NCBI GenBank assembly: GCA_015057455.1
Contig: SVEH01000001.1
Span: 149,934 to 213,933, forward strand
Direction: 5' to 3'
Source of the DNA: Lachnospiraceae bacterium
GTDB lineage: Bacteria; Bacillota; Clostridia; Lachnospirales; Lachnospiraceae
DNA: 64,000 bases
Shown in pieces: positions 1 through 9,791 of the stretch (positions are counted from its first letter, which is position 1; the number at the start of each line of letters is the position of its first letter). Under the pieces are notes generated by a model, which ran no database searches, was not told the origin of the DNA, and was given only the letters and a program-made list of their open reading frames with translations. The position numbers were made by a program, and so were the translations under genes.

Positions 1-3000
1 TACTAGTTGTCCTAATTTATCATATACATATGTTGCTTTATCTGTATATGAAGAACCTGTAGTCTTTTGTTGTATCTTTGTTATGTTTCCTACTTTATCA
101 TAAGTATAATGTAGTGACTTATCACCTATTGTTTCAACCGCTAGTTTTGTTGTTCTATATGTATTATCACTACCTTCATTTCTTCCTGATAGGTGATATG
201 TATAAGATACCTTATATGGGTCTACAGTTGATATCTCATAGCTTGTTCTTCTTAGTAAACTATCATATGCATAGCTTACTGTTCTTGATGTTGGAAGTGT
301 ATATACTGATAATAAGTTATCTTTAGCATATGTATAAGCATGGGCTAGTGTCTTAGTTCCTGCCTTGTTTATTATCTTAGCTACGTTATTATTAATGTCA
401 TATCCATATTCAGTTGTATATAGATTCCTTGTCTTATTGCTTGCTAGTGCTGTATTTATTACCGTACTTCTTATAAGACGTGATGTTGAATCATAGTCAT
501 AATTATACAATAAATTGTTTGCTATGTCTTCATTTTTTACTATATTTCCTGAAGTATCTGCGTAGTTTTTAAACACTGTTGTTCCATTATTTCCTACTGT
601 TGCTATATTCCCATACTTATCGTATGTAAATGTGTTATAATCTCCATTACCATATGTAATCTTTGATACTTCTCCATTGTTATTCTTATAGTCTGTTTCT
701 AGTATACTTTGACTTCCTACTTTTACTGAAGATTCATTGCCGAATTCATCGTAACCATAATTATAACTAAATCCATTATGTGTAATACTGCTTAATCTAT
801 GTTTATCATAACCAAATGTATTACTTACTTCTGTTCCTGCATCATTAGTTGTTGCTACCTTTGTTACTAAATCATTATTAGCATTATAAGTATAAGATGT
901 AGTTTCACCTTTTTGATTAGTTGTTGATGTAAGCAATCCTTTATCTGTGTTATATGTATTCGTTACTGTATTTCCATCTTGATCTGATACACTACTTACA
1001 TATGCTCCATCAGATGTATATGTCATATCTGTTTGTAGATACATCTCACTTGATGAACTAGCCATGTTATCTACTACTAGCTTAGTTGGATTTCCTGCAC
1101 TATTATATGTGTAGTTATACATAACTCCATACTGTGATTTTGCTTGTGTCATGTTATGTTTACTATCATATGTGTATGTATACGCATATCCTTTAGCATC
1201 TGTATCTGAGATTAGGTTATTGTTTGAATATGACATAGATGATTGTTGTGTAGCATTATCTACAACGGATGTCATATTACCATTGCTATCGTAAGTATAT
1301 GTCTGCACATCATCTCTTACTACTGACAGGTTATCAAATACAGCACTATTTACCTGATATTCATATCTTGGATATACACTTAGATATGCAGGTGTTCTAT
1401 CTACACTATCATCTCCATCATCTAAGTCTACTACCACAGCTGAATACTGCCAACTATCAACATCATGATTAAACTCAGCAGCTGATTTCCATACCTCTGC
1501 TCCATCTGTATATGTAATTAATACTGAGATTTTAAATCTTCTATTTACATCACTAGAAACATCTGTTATATACGCTGGTGCTGCACTTGCCTTAGCCCAA
1601 CCACTTACTATATATGTATCTTCTTCATTACCTGATACTGCAACTTGTTGAATTAATCTCTTATAATTGTCTTTATCACCTACTATTTTATAACCCTTGC
1701 TTCCATCTATGGCAGTCGATACTATTCCATCTGATGATGATGCATTCTGTGTTGTATAGCTATATAAACCATTTGATTTTTCAAAGCTACCATTTTCTAG
1801 AATGTTATAAGCATTTGCCACATCTCCTGCTTCTAATTGAAGTGCGTCAAAATATGCGTTACCATTAGCTTCTTTTAGTAATAAGTTTACAGATGTTTGT
1901 GTTGTATCTGATGGTACGGTAAATGTTACACTTTCTCTTCTCCAACCATTATTAATAGTTGTATTTGTTGTACTTGATATAAAGTCTGTATAGAAAGTCT
2001 TAGATGAACCATCTTCTAGGTAACATATAACCACTAGTCCTGCACCATATGTTCCTGTATTTAATGGTGATAAACCTGTTGTTTTAATATAACCTGATAG
2101 TGTATAAGTACTTCCAGGTACAACCTCACTATTAGCAAACATCTGTCTATATCTAAGCATATTTCCAGATGTTGTATCAGTTGCTGCAAGTCTTAAACTC
2201 TTACTTCCTATATAACTATAGTTACTTGCATATCCTTTATAGTCTGTACAATCTCCTGTCTTTAAAAACGCCCAGTCAGTACTTTTCTCCATGTTATGGT
2301 TAAGTAAAAGGTTATTTACATTACCACCAAGTGTTGCACTTTTAGTTACTCTATTAAGTTTCTTTATATTAGAACCTGATGAGTTTGCCTCACCTGCTGT
2401 ATAAGTAGCTGTAGATGCTCCAAATCTCTTACCATTCATTTTAGAATTTGTTGATATTAATCTTGCATAATTATCAAACTGATATTCAGTTATTATATCA
2501 TCACTTGTTCCATATGAATTATCTACACCACTAGTAGTTATCTTTGTTACATTATACTCTGAATAGTTAAAACCTATACTTTGTCCTAGTACTGCTGTTC
2601 CGCTTGAGTTATAACCATATTCATTTACTTTAGATATTCTTCTACCTTTTGCAGCATTTAATAAGGTAAACGTAAAAGTATACTTATCTACATCCTTAGT
2701 TAATATGATAATATTGTCAGTTGAATATGTATATGACACAGTAGTCGCATCTGGATTCGTTATAGTTGTTAACTTTGTATCGGTTATAGTATAAGATGTA
2801 CTTCTTCCTGCTGGGTCTGTAATTTTACTTAAGTAATTCCCATTTGATGTTATCGTTATATTCTTTCCTGCACCATCTGTTACAGATTGAATCACTGTAT
2901 TAGTTGAATCATAGTTTATCGTAATAGTATTCCCATTAGCATCGGCTATTGATGATAGATTACCATTTGATAAAAATGTCATCTTACCATCTTGAGAATC

Positions 3001-5016
3001 TGTAATTGTATATTTAGAAGATGATACTGTAAGTTCTAGACCTAATCCATCTTCATCATAATACTTTGTAGCACCATCTTCCGTTACCTTCATAAAGTAA
3101 TGTTCTGTTCCATCTTCATCTGTATATACGTAAGGATATGTACTAAGTGCTGTTCCTGTAAGTCCATATTCAGATGAACTTTTTATCGTTTGTTGTATAT
3201 TTAGTTTCCATCCATACCCTACATACGGTTTTGAACCATAATTATACTTTTTATTATCTGCTGAGTTATTAACTAAATATACAGATGCTGGTGCTTTCTC
3301 ACCACTTGTAGATACACCTTCCTGTGTAACTACTAAGTTTCCTGTATAATCATTAACATATGCCGTTCCTGCTTCTCCACAATCAAAATCTGTATAAGAA
3401 TAATAATCTTCTAAACCTTTTGAATTACGATACTCTAATTCTATTAATGGATAAGCATCAGATACTGTATTATATCTTTCTGACCAATATTTACCATGTA
3501 TTCCCGAATCTACTAAAGTCCCACTTTCTTTTCCTGACTTTAACATAATACCGTAATTAGTTATATCTCCATCGTACCAAGCTTTAGCTGCCTTTGTTAT
3601 GTCAAACTGTTTTGTTATTAAGTTATTATCTAACTGTGTGCTAGTGCTTGTTCCACTTTCATGATAATCTGCATCATCTTTACATATGTAACTGTAGTCA
3701 AGTGGTGTACTCTGTGCTGATGGCATGTTATTCCATGTCATACTTGAAGGAGTCCATGATTCTGTAACCATATATGCTTCAATTGGTAAATCTGGTGTAG
3801 ATGTTGTATATGAATCCATATCATATTGATTTATATTAAGTATTGCAGATACTACAATATCACCTACATTAAGCTCTGGCATAGTTATACTAACAAATGT
3901 TCTACATTTACCATATGCAGATGATTCTCTACCAACTAAACGCATTAAGTTATTATTATAATTTGTACTAGGTGTCTCAGATGCAACAAATGTTGTATCT
4001 ATCGCAGCTTTTGTTGTTTCTGTAGTAATGATAGGGTCAATAACTACAGGGAATTTTCTATCCTCATCATTAATCCACTTACTATCTGCCTTTATATCTA
4101 ATATATACGTACCCTTTTTCTCTTTTAACGAATATTTTACTTCATCAGAAAAATCTCCATCTGCATCATACATAAACGGAGTAGGTATTACATATATAAC
4201 TTTTTCTGTTTCACTATCAATCGCTTTAATCTCATTATCTTTTAATACTAATTTTAAGTTTTCTACTTTTATATCATATGAATACTTATAATTACTTTGC
4301 TTTTTATTAACAATAATATTCTCTTTAAGACCTGAGCTTGTTACTGTATACTCTATATCTGTATCAGTAGCTATTTCTTCATACGATATTGTTTCACTTA
4401 TAGTATCTACTTTTAGCTTTTTATTCTTCCCTTTATCCTTACTATCTTTTTTTGATTCTTTCTTGATTTTCTTAGACTTTTTATCAGAATTTAACTTAAA
4501 CTCTAATGAATATTTACCTTTTTCGATTCTAGCTTGACTTCCATTCTCTATTTCATCAGCTATCTTTACTTTAAAATCATTCTTTTTATTAACATAACCA
4601 CTAAAATCATCTTCACCAGATGCTTCTTCTTTAGTTAGGCTATTATCTATATCTTTCCACTTTCCATCCTTCTTATAGTGAACAGCCTCTGAATATACAA
4701 CTACCTTCTTGCTTCTGTCACTCATTAAAAAAGTCTTTCCATTCTCAGTTCTCTCATCTTCTAACTCACCTAATATAGTAGTTTCTTTCTTAGTACTATC
4801 AGGTTCATCATTTAGAACTTCTCCCTTAGGTATATCTATTTCTTTGTCTTCTGGTACATCATCTATTATGACTTCCTCTTTCTTCTCTTCTAATCCTTGG
4901 TCATACCATATGTTGTCTTCATTTGCATATGCCATATCTGGACATAGACCTACAACAAGAGCTATGATTAATATGGAAGCTATTATCTTTTTACCTTGAT
5001 GTTTTATATTTTTCAA
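1..5016 (-). other. Secreted DNRLRE-domain RHS/YD-repeat wall-associated protein portion (3' partial)
   Basis: Read from the possible TTG start at 5016, the protein begins with a positively charged stretch, a hydrophobic core (ASILIIALVVGL) and an AYA cleavage site, so it should be exported. A charged linker follows, with a Lys/Ser-rich stretch near 4430-4500. A DNRLRE-type domain lies at about 3400-4000, with motifs such as SITMPELNVGDIV. RHS-core-like sequence follows to about 2500. Two carbohydrate-binding-like modules lie at about 1480-2350, each with the phrase type 'N(M/F)EKS...GW' typical of such modules. Many YD repeats (for example TYVYDKLGQLV) run to position 1. Proteins of this type in Clostridia often end in a variable toxin or adhesion tip, which would lie left of the window. 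The role is probably contact-dependent antagonism or surface attachment. Confidence 0.85.
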
Positions 5017-6207
5017 ACCTATTCCTCTATTCTTACCCTTTACAGATACTAGACTTCCATTTTTCCACTTTACAACATCATATGTATTTTTAATCTGTAT
5101 ACTTACCATTTCACGAATCTGCTTTATATTTAATGTGATTTTTTTATTCTTACTAAGCACATCACATGCTTCTATTGCATTATCTAGTAAATTACCAAAT
5201 ATGGTTGTTAACTCTATAGCTTCTATAAAATTCAAATCAACATTGTCAATTTTTACATCAAATTCTATCTCTTTTTCTTTAGCTAAATTACTTTTATCTG
5301 TGAGTATAATATCTAATATGGTATTTCCTGTATATCTCACAGGTATTAACGGCATTAACATAGATGTTATTTTACCTGTATATTCATTAGCCATATCTAC
5401 TTTACCATGTATATATAATTGTTGTATTGATTTTATATGCTTATTGACATCATGTAATATTTGAAAAGTTTTATTATACTTTTTCTCTTGTTCTAAATAA
5501 TACTTATACTGAATATCTGCCTGTTTTTCTAATATCTTCATCTCATTCTCTAATGAATCTTTATCAATTACAACTTTTATAAAATGTAACAAGAATAAAA
5601 CTGCTAATACTATACATCCCATATTTATCGTTAAATATATATTAATATCCCCATTTTTAAAAGCATCTGCCATAATTAACATATTGCAAAAGCTATATAC
5701 AAAAACAATTAAATATATTTTATATACTGTTTTATTAAGAACTACTTTTTTTATAAAAATTCTTTGGATAACTATATAATATATAAATATTATAAATAAC
5801 TTTGAAAATGTTATTTCCAAACAATTCTTCATCGCATCATTAACAATATTAATCCCCACACTATTAAGAATTGTTTTTAGTATTAAGCCACCTAATCCCT
5901 CAAATGTACTCATAATAAGTAGTACAACTTCACACTCTATAATTCTCTTTACAAATTTTGCATTTATTTCTCTATAAAATATACCTACGACTACTGCTAT
6001 AGCACCAATCCATGATATTAAATTAAGCGAAGGATTCCCTTTCATATTTACAAATAACATAGCTATAATCCATATAACTTCAAGTAAATAATATATATAT
6101 TTAAATCTAAATACCTTTTCATATTTATCATTCATAAATTGTAATAAGATATGAACAACTATTAGACATGACAATAATGTAGATGTTATCATAATTACAT
6201 TTTCCAT
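1..6207 (-). CDS. Continuous frame: AgrC-like histidine kinase running in frame into a secreted RHS-repeat protein (3' partial)
   Basis: The frame opens at the ATG at 6207 and stays open to the left edge of the window; every codon I translated from 6207 to about 4900 and at the far left end lies in one phase with no stop. The first 397 codons are a GHKL-type sensor kinase. The kinase sequence changes directly into the signal peptide of an RHS protein at a shared KNIK-coding stretch near 5002-5013. Either a kinase-RHS polyprotein is made, or the RHS part starts internally at TTG 5016, which has an AGAGGA sequence six bases upstream. The response regulator gene ends 16 bp before the kinase ATG, so the three parts form one transcription unit. 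The true C-terminus lies outside the window. Seen directly: the open frame. Inferred: origin by deletion at microhomology. Confidence 0.8.
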   Translation of the reverse strand, partial: MENVIMITSTLLSCLIVVHILLQFMNDKYEKVFRFKYIYYLLEVIWIIAMLFVNMKGNPSLNLISWIGAIAVVVGIFYREINAKFVKRIIECEVVLLIMSTFEGLGGLILKTILNSVGINIVNDAMKNCLEITFSKLFIIFIYYIVIQRIFIKKVVLNKTVYKIYLIVFVYSFCNMLIMADAFKNGDINIYLTINMGCIVLAVLFLLHFIKVVIDKDSLENEMKILEKQADIQYKYYLEQEKKYNKTFQILHDVNKHIKSIQQLYIHGKVDMANEYTGKITSMLMPLIPVRYTGNTILDIILTDKSNLAKEKEIEFDVKIDNVDLNFIEAIELTTIFGNLLDNAIEACDVLSKNKKITLNIKQIREMVSIQIKNTYDVVKWKNGSLVSVKGKNRGIGLKNIKHQGKKIIASILIIALVVGLCPDMAYANEDNIWYDQGLEEKKEEVIIDDVPEDKEIDIPKGEVLNDEPDSTKKETTILGELEDERTENGKTFLMSDRSKKVVVYSEAVHYKKDGKWKDIDNSLTKEEASGEDDFSGYVNKKNDFKVKIADEIENGSQARIEKGKYSLEFKLNSDKKSKKIKKESKKDSKDKGKNKKLKVDTISETISYEEIATDTDIEYTVTSSGLKENIIVNKKQSNYKYSYDIKVENLKLVLKDNEIKAIDSETEKVIYVIPTPFMYDADGDFSDEVKYSLKEKKGTYILDIKADSKWINDEDRKFPVVIDPIITTETTKAAIDTTFVASETPSTNYNNNLMRLVGRESSAYGKCRTFVSITMPELNVGDIVVSAILNINQYDMDSYTTSTPDLPIEAYMVTESWTPSSMTWNNMPSAQSTPLDYSYICKDDADYHESGTSTSTQLDNNLITKQFDITKAAKAWYDGDITNYGIMLKSGKESGTLVDSGIHGKYWSERYNTVSDAYPLIELEYRNSKGLEDYYSYTDFDCGEAGTAYVNDYTGNLVVTQEGVSTSGEKAPASVYLVNNSADNKKYNYGSKPYVGYGWKLNIQQTIKSSSEYGLTGTALSTYPYVYTDEDGTEHYFMKVTEDGATKYYDEDGLGLELTVSSSKYTITDSQDGKMTFLSNGNLSSIADANGNTITINYDSTNTVIQSVTDGAGKNITITSNGNYLSKITDPAGRSTSYTITDTKLTTITNPDATTVSYTYSTDNIIILTKDVDKYTFTFTLLNAAKGRRISKVNEYGYNSSGTAVLGQSIGFNYSEYNVTKITTSGVDNSYGTSDDIITEYQFDNYARLISTNSKMNGKRFGASTATYTAGEANSSGSNIKKLNRVTKSATLGGNVNNLLLNHNMEKSTDWAFLKTGDCTDYKGYASNYSYIGSKSLRLAATDTTSGNMLRYRQMFANSEVVPGSTYTLSGYIKTTGLSPLNTGTYGAGLVVICYLEDGSSKTFYTDFISSTTNTTINNGWRRESVTFTVPSDTTQTSVNLLLKEANGNAYFDALQLEAGDVANAYNILENGSFEKSNGLYSYTTQNASSSDGIVSTAIDGSKGYKIVGDKDNYKRLIQQVAVSGNEEDTYIVSGWAKASAAPAYITDVSSDVNRRFKISVLITYTDGAEVWKSAAEFNHDVDSWQYSAVVVDLDDGDDSVDRTPAYLSVYPRYEYQVNSAVFDNLSVVRDDVQTYTYDSNGNMTSVVDNATQQSSMSYSNNNLISDTDAKGYAYTYTYDSKHNMTQAKSQYGVMYNYTYNSAGNPTKLVVDNMASSSSEMYLQTDMTYTSDGAYVSSVSDQDGNTVTNTYNTDKGLLTSTTNQKGETTSYTYNANNDLVTKVATTNDAGTEVSNTFGYDKHRLSSITHNGFSYNYGYDEFGNESSVKVGSQSILETDYKNNNGEVSKITYGNGDYNTFTYDKYGNIATVGNNGTTVFKNYADTSGNIVKNEDIANNLLYNYDYDSTSRLIRSTVINTALASNKTRNLYTTEYGYDINNNVAKIINKAGTKTLAHAYTYAKDNLLSVYTLPTSRTVSYAYDSLLRRTSYEISTVDPYKVSYTYHLSGRNEGSDNTYRTTKLAVETIGDKSLHYTYDKVGNITKIQQKTTGSSYTDKATYVYDKLGQLV
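5017..6207 (-). other. AgrC/GHKL-type sensor histidine kinase portion, lacking its C-terminal end
   Basis: This is the kinase half of the fused frame, about 397 residues. Residues 1-190 form several hydrophobic membrane segments typical of AgrC-like peptide sensors. A phosphoacceptor-type box (ILHDVNKHI) follows a coiled-coil linker, and a clear N box (GNLLDNAIEAC) and the start of the G2 box (KNRGIGLKNI) follow. A complete AgrC-like kinase normally continues about 30-40 residues after GLKNI, ending with the last beta strand of the ATPase fold; here that tail is replaced by the RHS signal peptide. Kinase activity is therefore doubtful. The partner LytTR regulator is encoded just upstream, the standard arrangement for this class. 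Confidence 0.8.
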
Positions 6208-6223
6208 ATTCTCTTACTCCCCC

Positions 6224-6964
6224 CTAATTACAATTGCTTAAGTATTCATTAAGCTTTATTTTAAATTTTGCTACTCTTTTCTGTGATAATGGTACTATTT
6301 TTCCATTATCCAAATATATATCATATCCTTTTATTCTTGATACATGTTTTAAATTAATCAAACACCCTCTACAACTAATCTCAAATGCGCTTTCTTCTAA
6401 TTCTTTTGATAATGTAGCCATTACATATGGGAATTCATATTGTTCTTCATCCTGTACCATCATTATTCTTCGTTTCGATTTAATATATTCAAAATATATA
6501 ATGTCATCCATATTTACCTTTTTTGTTAAAAACACTTTACCATTCATGTCTTTCATATTATTAAATATTCTATAATTAGTTTTACTTGTCAAACTATCTT
6601 TATTAACAACTTCATCTAATTGCTTTTTTAGCAAAACTTTATCTATTGGCTTACATAAAAACGAAAACGCATGTACATCATTAATTGCTTGTAAACAATA
6701 CTCTCTAAAGCTTGTTATATATAATAATTTTACATTTGTAAATTTTGATTTTAATTTTCTTCCTAACTCTATTCCATTTAATTCATCCATTGATATATCT
6801 AAAATACCTATATCTAGTCTCTTTATTTCTTTAATCATTTTCTTTGCCGAAAGAAATTTATGTAATACAAACTCTATTTTACATTCTTTTAATATTTCTT
6901 CTATCATATTTACAATTAAATTTAAATCGTCTGCATTATCATCACAAATTGCTATGTTTATCAT
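6224..6964 (-). CDS. LytTR-family response regulator (AgrA-like)
   Basis: The protein has an N-terminal receiver domain with the acidic pair at residues 8-9 and the probable phosphoacceptor Asp56 in the GILDIS motif. A C-terminal LytTR DNA-binding domain covers about residues 145-245 and ends in the typical 'VPLSQKRVAKFK' region. I chose ATG 6964 because a GAGGAAG ribosome site sits five to seven bases before it; a longer GTG start at 6976 would overlap that site. It lies 16 bp upstream of the AgrC-like kinase frame and should be its partner, probably controlling the downstream RHS gene. A weak promoter-like pair (TTGAAA and a poor -10 element) occurs in the 100 bp upstream. The conserved C-terminal half makes the family assignment secure. 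Confidence 0.9.
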   Translation of the reverse strand: MINIAICDDNADDLNLIVNMIEEILKECKIEFVLHKFLSAKKMIKEIKRLDIGILDISMDELNGIELGRKLKSKFTNVKLLYITSFREYCLQAINDVHAFSFLCKPIDKVLLKKQLDEVVNKDSLTSKTNYRIFNNMKDMNGKVFLTKKVNMDDIIYFEYIKSKRRIMMVQDEEQYEFPYVMATLSKELEESAFEISCRGCLINLKHVSRIKGYDIYLDNGKIVPLSQKRVAKFKIKLNEYLSNCN

Positions 6965-7067
6965 TTTCTTCCTCACTTTATCTTAACTGTAATCCATTAT
7001 AACATATTATATTTTTTAGTATATTTCAATACCTATTGTGTAATTAATTCATACGTTTCTTATACAA

Positions 7068-7904
7068 CTATATTAAACGTCCATTCACAATTCCTGTAAG
7101 TTTATGTATTCCATCTAACTGTTCTATTGTATCTAAATTATTCTTGTTATTGTCACTATACAATTCAATATAATATTTATTTATACTTCCCGAAGATACA
7201 TTATAAAACACCCCCAATTCCCACGAACACCAGCCTCTAATCATTTTCCTTCCTCTTATGTTTAATTCACTATTAACTGTTCTTAATAATAACAATTGGT
7301 TGGAATTCTGTAACTCTTTGTGCAAATTCTGTTTAATATTAAAATTAGGGCTATTATTATCGCAACATATCCAATCAACATATAAATTTACATCCCTATA
7401 TGCCATATATATAAATAAGCACAAAGTGTATAGTCTATCTTCATATTCATATGCATATGATAAAAATACCCTATTACCTTTAGTATATTGTCTTATTTTA
7501 TTAACTACATCTCTATTTATCATTATATGATTCATTACATCATTATTATATTTTGTTAATTTTTTTATAATCCTATTAAATGCATAAAATATATTTTTGC
7601 TTTTCTCTACATCTTCTATTAGCTCATCAATAATATCACTTATTACTGGATTTCTTTTATTTCTAAGTGTATTTACTAAATCACCAAAATTTAATAACTC
7701 CTCTTCATACTCCCTATTAGATATAAATTTTATTTCTATATCTTCTAAAATTAATATATTAAACTTTATCAATTCTTTTAATGGCTCAATATTATGAAAT
7801 AATTTTTCATTTAATAATCCTATATTTTCTCCTTCATAGTTTTCACCTTCTGCAATCCTTTCTAATACCCACCTGTATAATTCAATTCTTGTTAATTCTA
7901 TCAT
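7068..7904 (-). CDS. TIR-like domain protein, last gene of the TIR/hypermodification cassette
   Basis: The 278-residue protein has an alpha-helical N-terminal half of unknown function (about residues 1-140) and a C-terminal TIR-like domain (about 145-270). The TIR part shows the opening strand and loop RVFLSYAYEYEDR, the middle YVDW motif, and GWCSWELG, whose Glu229 sits where TIR NADases carry their catalytic glutamate. It begins 18 bp after the TIR-SLOG gene and has only a weak ribosome site, so translation may be coupled. In TIR-based immunity such proteins cleave NAD+ or build cyclic or conjugated ADP-ribose signals. The N-terminal half could be an adaptor that binds another cassette protein; this is inference. 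The TIR call rests on motif spacing by eye. Confidence 0.7.
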   Translation of the reverse strand: MIELTRIELYRWVLERIAEGENYEGENIGLLNEKLFHNIEPLKELIKFNILILEDIEIKFISNREYEEELLNFGDLVNTLRNKRNPVISDIIDELIEDVEKSKNIFYAFNRIIKKLTKYNNDVMNHIMINRDVVNKIRQYTKGNRVFLSYAYEYEDRLYTLCLFIYMAYRDVNLYVDWICCDNNSPNFNIKQNLHKELQNSNQLLLLRTVNSELNIRGRKMIRGWCSWELGVFYNVSSGSINKYYIELYSDNNKNNLDTIEQLDGIHKLTGIVNGRLI

Positions 7905-7922
7905 TTGTTATAACCTACCATT

Positions 7923-9791
7923 TTATTTTAAATTCATCATGCCCTTAATAATTAAATTGATTGTTTCATCTATATTTGTACTTACAAACAACTTTTTATT
8001 ATCCTCTTTATCTAAACCATTATTTAATATCCTATACCCCATTGACTTTATTTTATTAATAACGCTTTTATCCACATTTTCCATACATTCCTCATCACTT
8101 ATCTCTCCATCTAATAATTTAGCAATAGTTTTTGACACTCCTCCATACCCGCCAATAACATAAGTAGGTTTTGAACTTTCAATAGATAGAATAAACTCTT
8201 CTAATACCCCTGGATATTTACCAACATATCCAACTTTTTTACCACCTGCAATTACACGAATATCCATATCGCTAGTCATTTTCTTTCGCATATTGGTTAA
8301 TGAATCTGCATTATTATCATAATCATAATCATTATCATCAAAACAAAACTCCACAACTTCATCATACTCTAATAGTTGTTGCTCACTTATTTGTTTATTT
8401 ATATAACTAGGTACATAATTAATAATCTTTCTCTTATTACCATATTCCTTAGAATAATTTTTTACAGTTTCTATAATTGTTTCTGTAAAATTTCTATCTA
8501 CTTGATAGTTAATATTTCCTCCATACAAAATATCTGCACCATAAACTAAAAAATACCTTGCAAGCTCTACTGATAATGCATGACAATGTAATAAGTTTAT
8601 ACCATGTAAATCTCTCTCTTTTGTTTCAGAAATCGATATAGCTATTTTTTTTCCTAGCAAATCAGCCTTGTTATTACGTAAAAAATACATTATTGGTGTT
8701 AACATCTCTATCTTTGAGTAATTAACATTCAATACATCCATTTCAAATCTACCTATTGGAGGTTCTGGATAAATAATCATATCATTATCTTTCTTATATC
8801 CAAGAGATATTAACTCTGGAACACTATATTGAATATTTTTGTTTAAACTCTTATGGTTAATTAACATTTTTTGTTTAAAGAATTCTTTACTCAATATTTC
8901 ATCCATTGCACATGATATTATTCTTAATTCCATATTTTTTTCTTCTGATATACGTAAAGTTTTACAATTGCCCAAATATGGAAAAGAACGAACCTCACCT
9001 TTTTTAATACAATTAATAACCACTAAAGGAATATCGTTTTGTTTTGCAATCAAAACTTCCTTTTTACACCATTCACTTAATACATAACTATCCGTTTGTA
9101 CAATAAGGACCAAACTAGATTGACATATACTTTTCTCAATTTCATCCATGAAATTTTTTCCCTTAGGTATATCTACCGCATCAAAAAAGTCACTAATTCC
9201 AGTGTCTGAGTTTATATATTCCCTAATCTTATTGGTAATTTCTAATCCATCCCTTTTTGCATGGCTCAAAAATAATCTTACTGGTTTATCATTATCACTA
9301 AATGAATCACCTACTTGCTCCATACCATATAGCAATCTACATAATTCATGTCGCAATTTCATAATTAAATATTCTTTTCTAATTTCTATCTCTTGTTCAT
9401 GTAAACGTATATAATTAAGATTATTTAATGAATTTGGATAACAATATAATGCTTGCTCTACAAATGACACAGGATATATTCTTACATTTGAATTGCTTTT
9501 TTGTTTATCATACAATTTTTTAAAATACACATCCCAATCATTCTCTTTATCAAGTATCATTTTAGCATCAACCAAAATAACAATTGCTATCTTAATTGCA
9601 TTATCAAATTTTATGTTTAATTGATTATCTTTAACACCCTCTACATCGGAAAAGTACACAGGTACATTACTTTTTATTATTGTTTGTTTTTCTATATCTC
9701 TGTATATTTTTGCGTAAATATCTTTAGCATACTCTAAACCTTCTATAAATTGAGGATGCTTAATAACATATAGATTTAAAGGTTGTCTCAT
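7923..9791 (-). CDS. TIR-SLOG fusion protein, candidate NADase effector with ligand sensor
   Basis: The 622-residue protein has three parts. Residues 1-165 look like a divergent TIR-like or Rossmann-type unit (strand AIVILVDA at about 69-76). Residues 171-300 are a clear TIR domain: VRLFLSHAKRD, then DAVDIPKGKNF, then SEWCKKEVLIAK with Glu245 at the catalytic position. Residues about 378-600 resemble a SLOG (Smf/DprA-LOG) nucleotide-binding domain, with strand KKIAISIS, YGADILYGG and a glycine-rich VIGGYGGVSKTIAKLL loop. In Thoeris ThsA a SIR2 NADase is fused to a C-terminal SLOG that senses a TIR-made ADP-ribose signal; here a TIR takes the SIR2 position. The start overlaps the stop of the upstream gene by four bases (ATGA), so they are translationally coupled. 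Function in this cassette is inference. Confidence 0.8.
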   Translation of the reverse strand: MRQPLNLYVIKHPQFIEGLEYAKDIYAKIYRDIEKQTIIKSNVPVYFSDVEGVKDNQLNIKFDNAIKIAIVILVDAKMILDKENDWDVYFKKLYDKQKSNSNVRIYPVSFVEQALYCYPNSLNNLNYIRLHEQEIEIRKEYLIMKLRHELCRLLYGMEQVGDSFSDNDKPVRLFLSHAKRDGLEITNKIREYINSDTGISDFFDAVDIPKGKNFMDEIEKSICQSSLVLIVQTDSYVLSEWCKKEVLIAKQNDIPLVVINCIKKGEVRSFPYLGNCKTLRISEEKNMELRIISCAMDEILSKEFFKQKMLINHKSLNKNIQYSVPELISLGYKKDNDMIIYPEPPIGRFEMDVLNVNYSKIEMLTPIMYFLRNNKADLLGKKIAISISETKERDLHGINLLHCHALSVELARYFLVYGADILYGGNINYQVDRNFTETIIETVKNYSKEYGNKRKIINYVPSYINKQISEQQLLEYDEVVEFCFDDNDYDYDNNADSLTNMRKKMTSDMDIRVIAGGKKVGYVGKYPGVLEEFILSIESSKPTYVIGGYGGVSKTIAKLLDGEISDEECMENVDKSVINKIKSMGYRILNNGLDKEDNKKLFVSTNIDETINLIIKGMMNLK

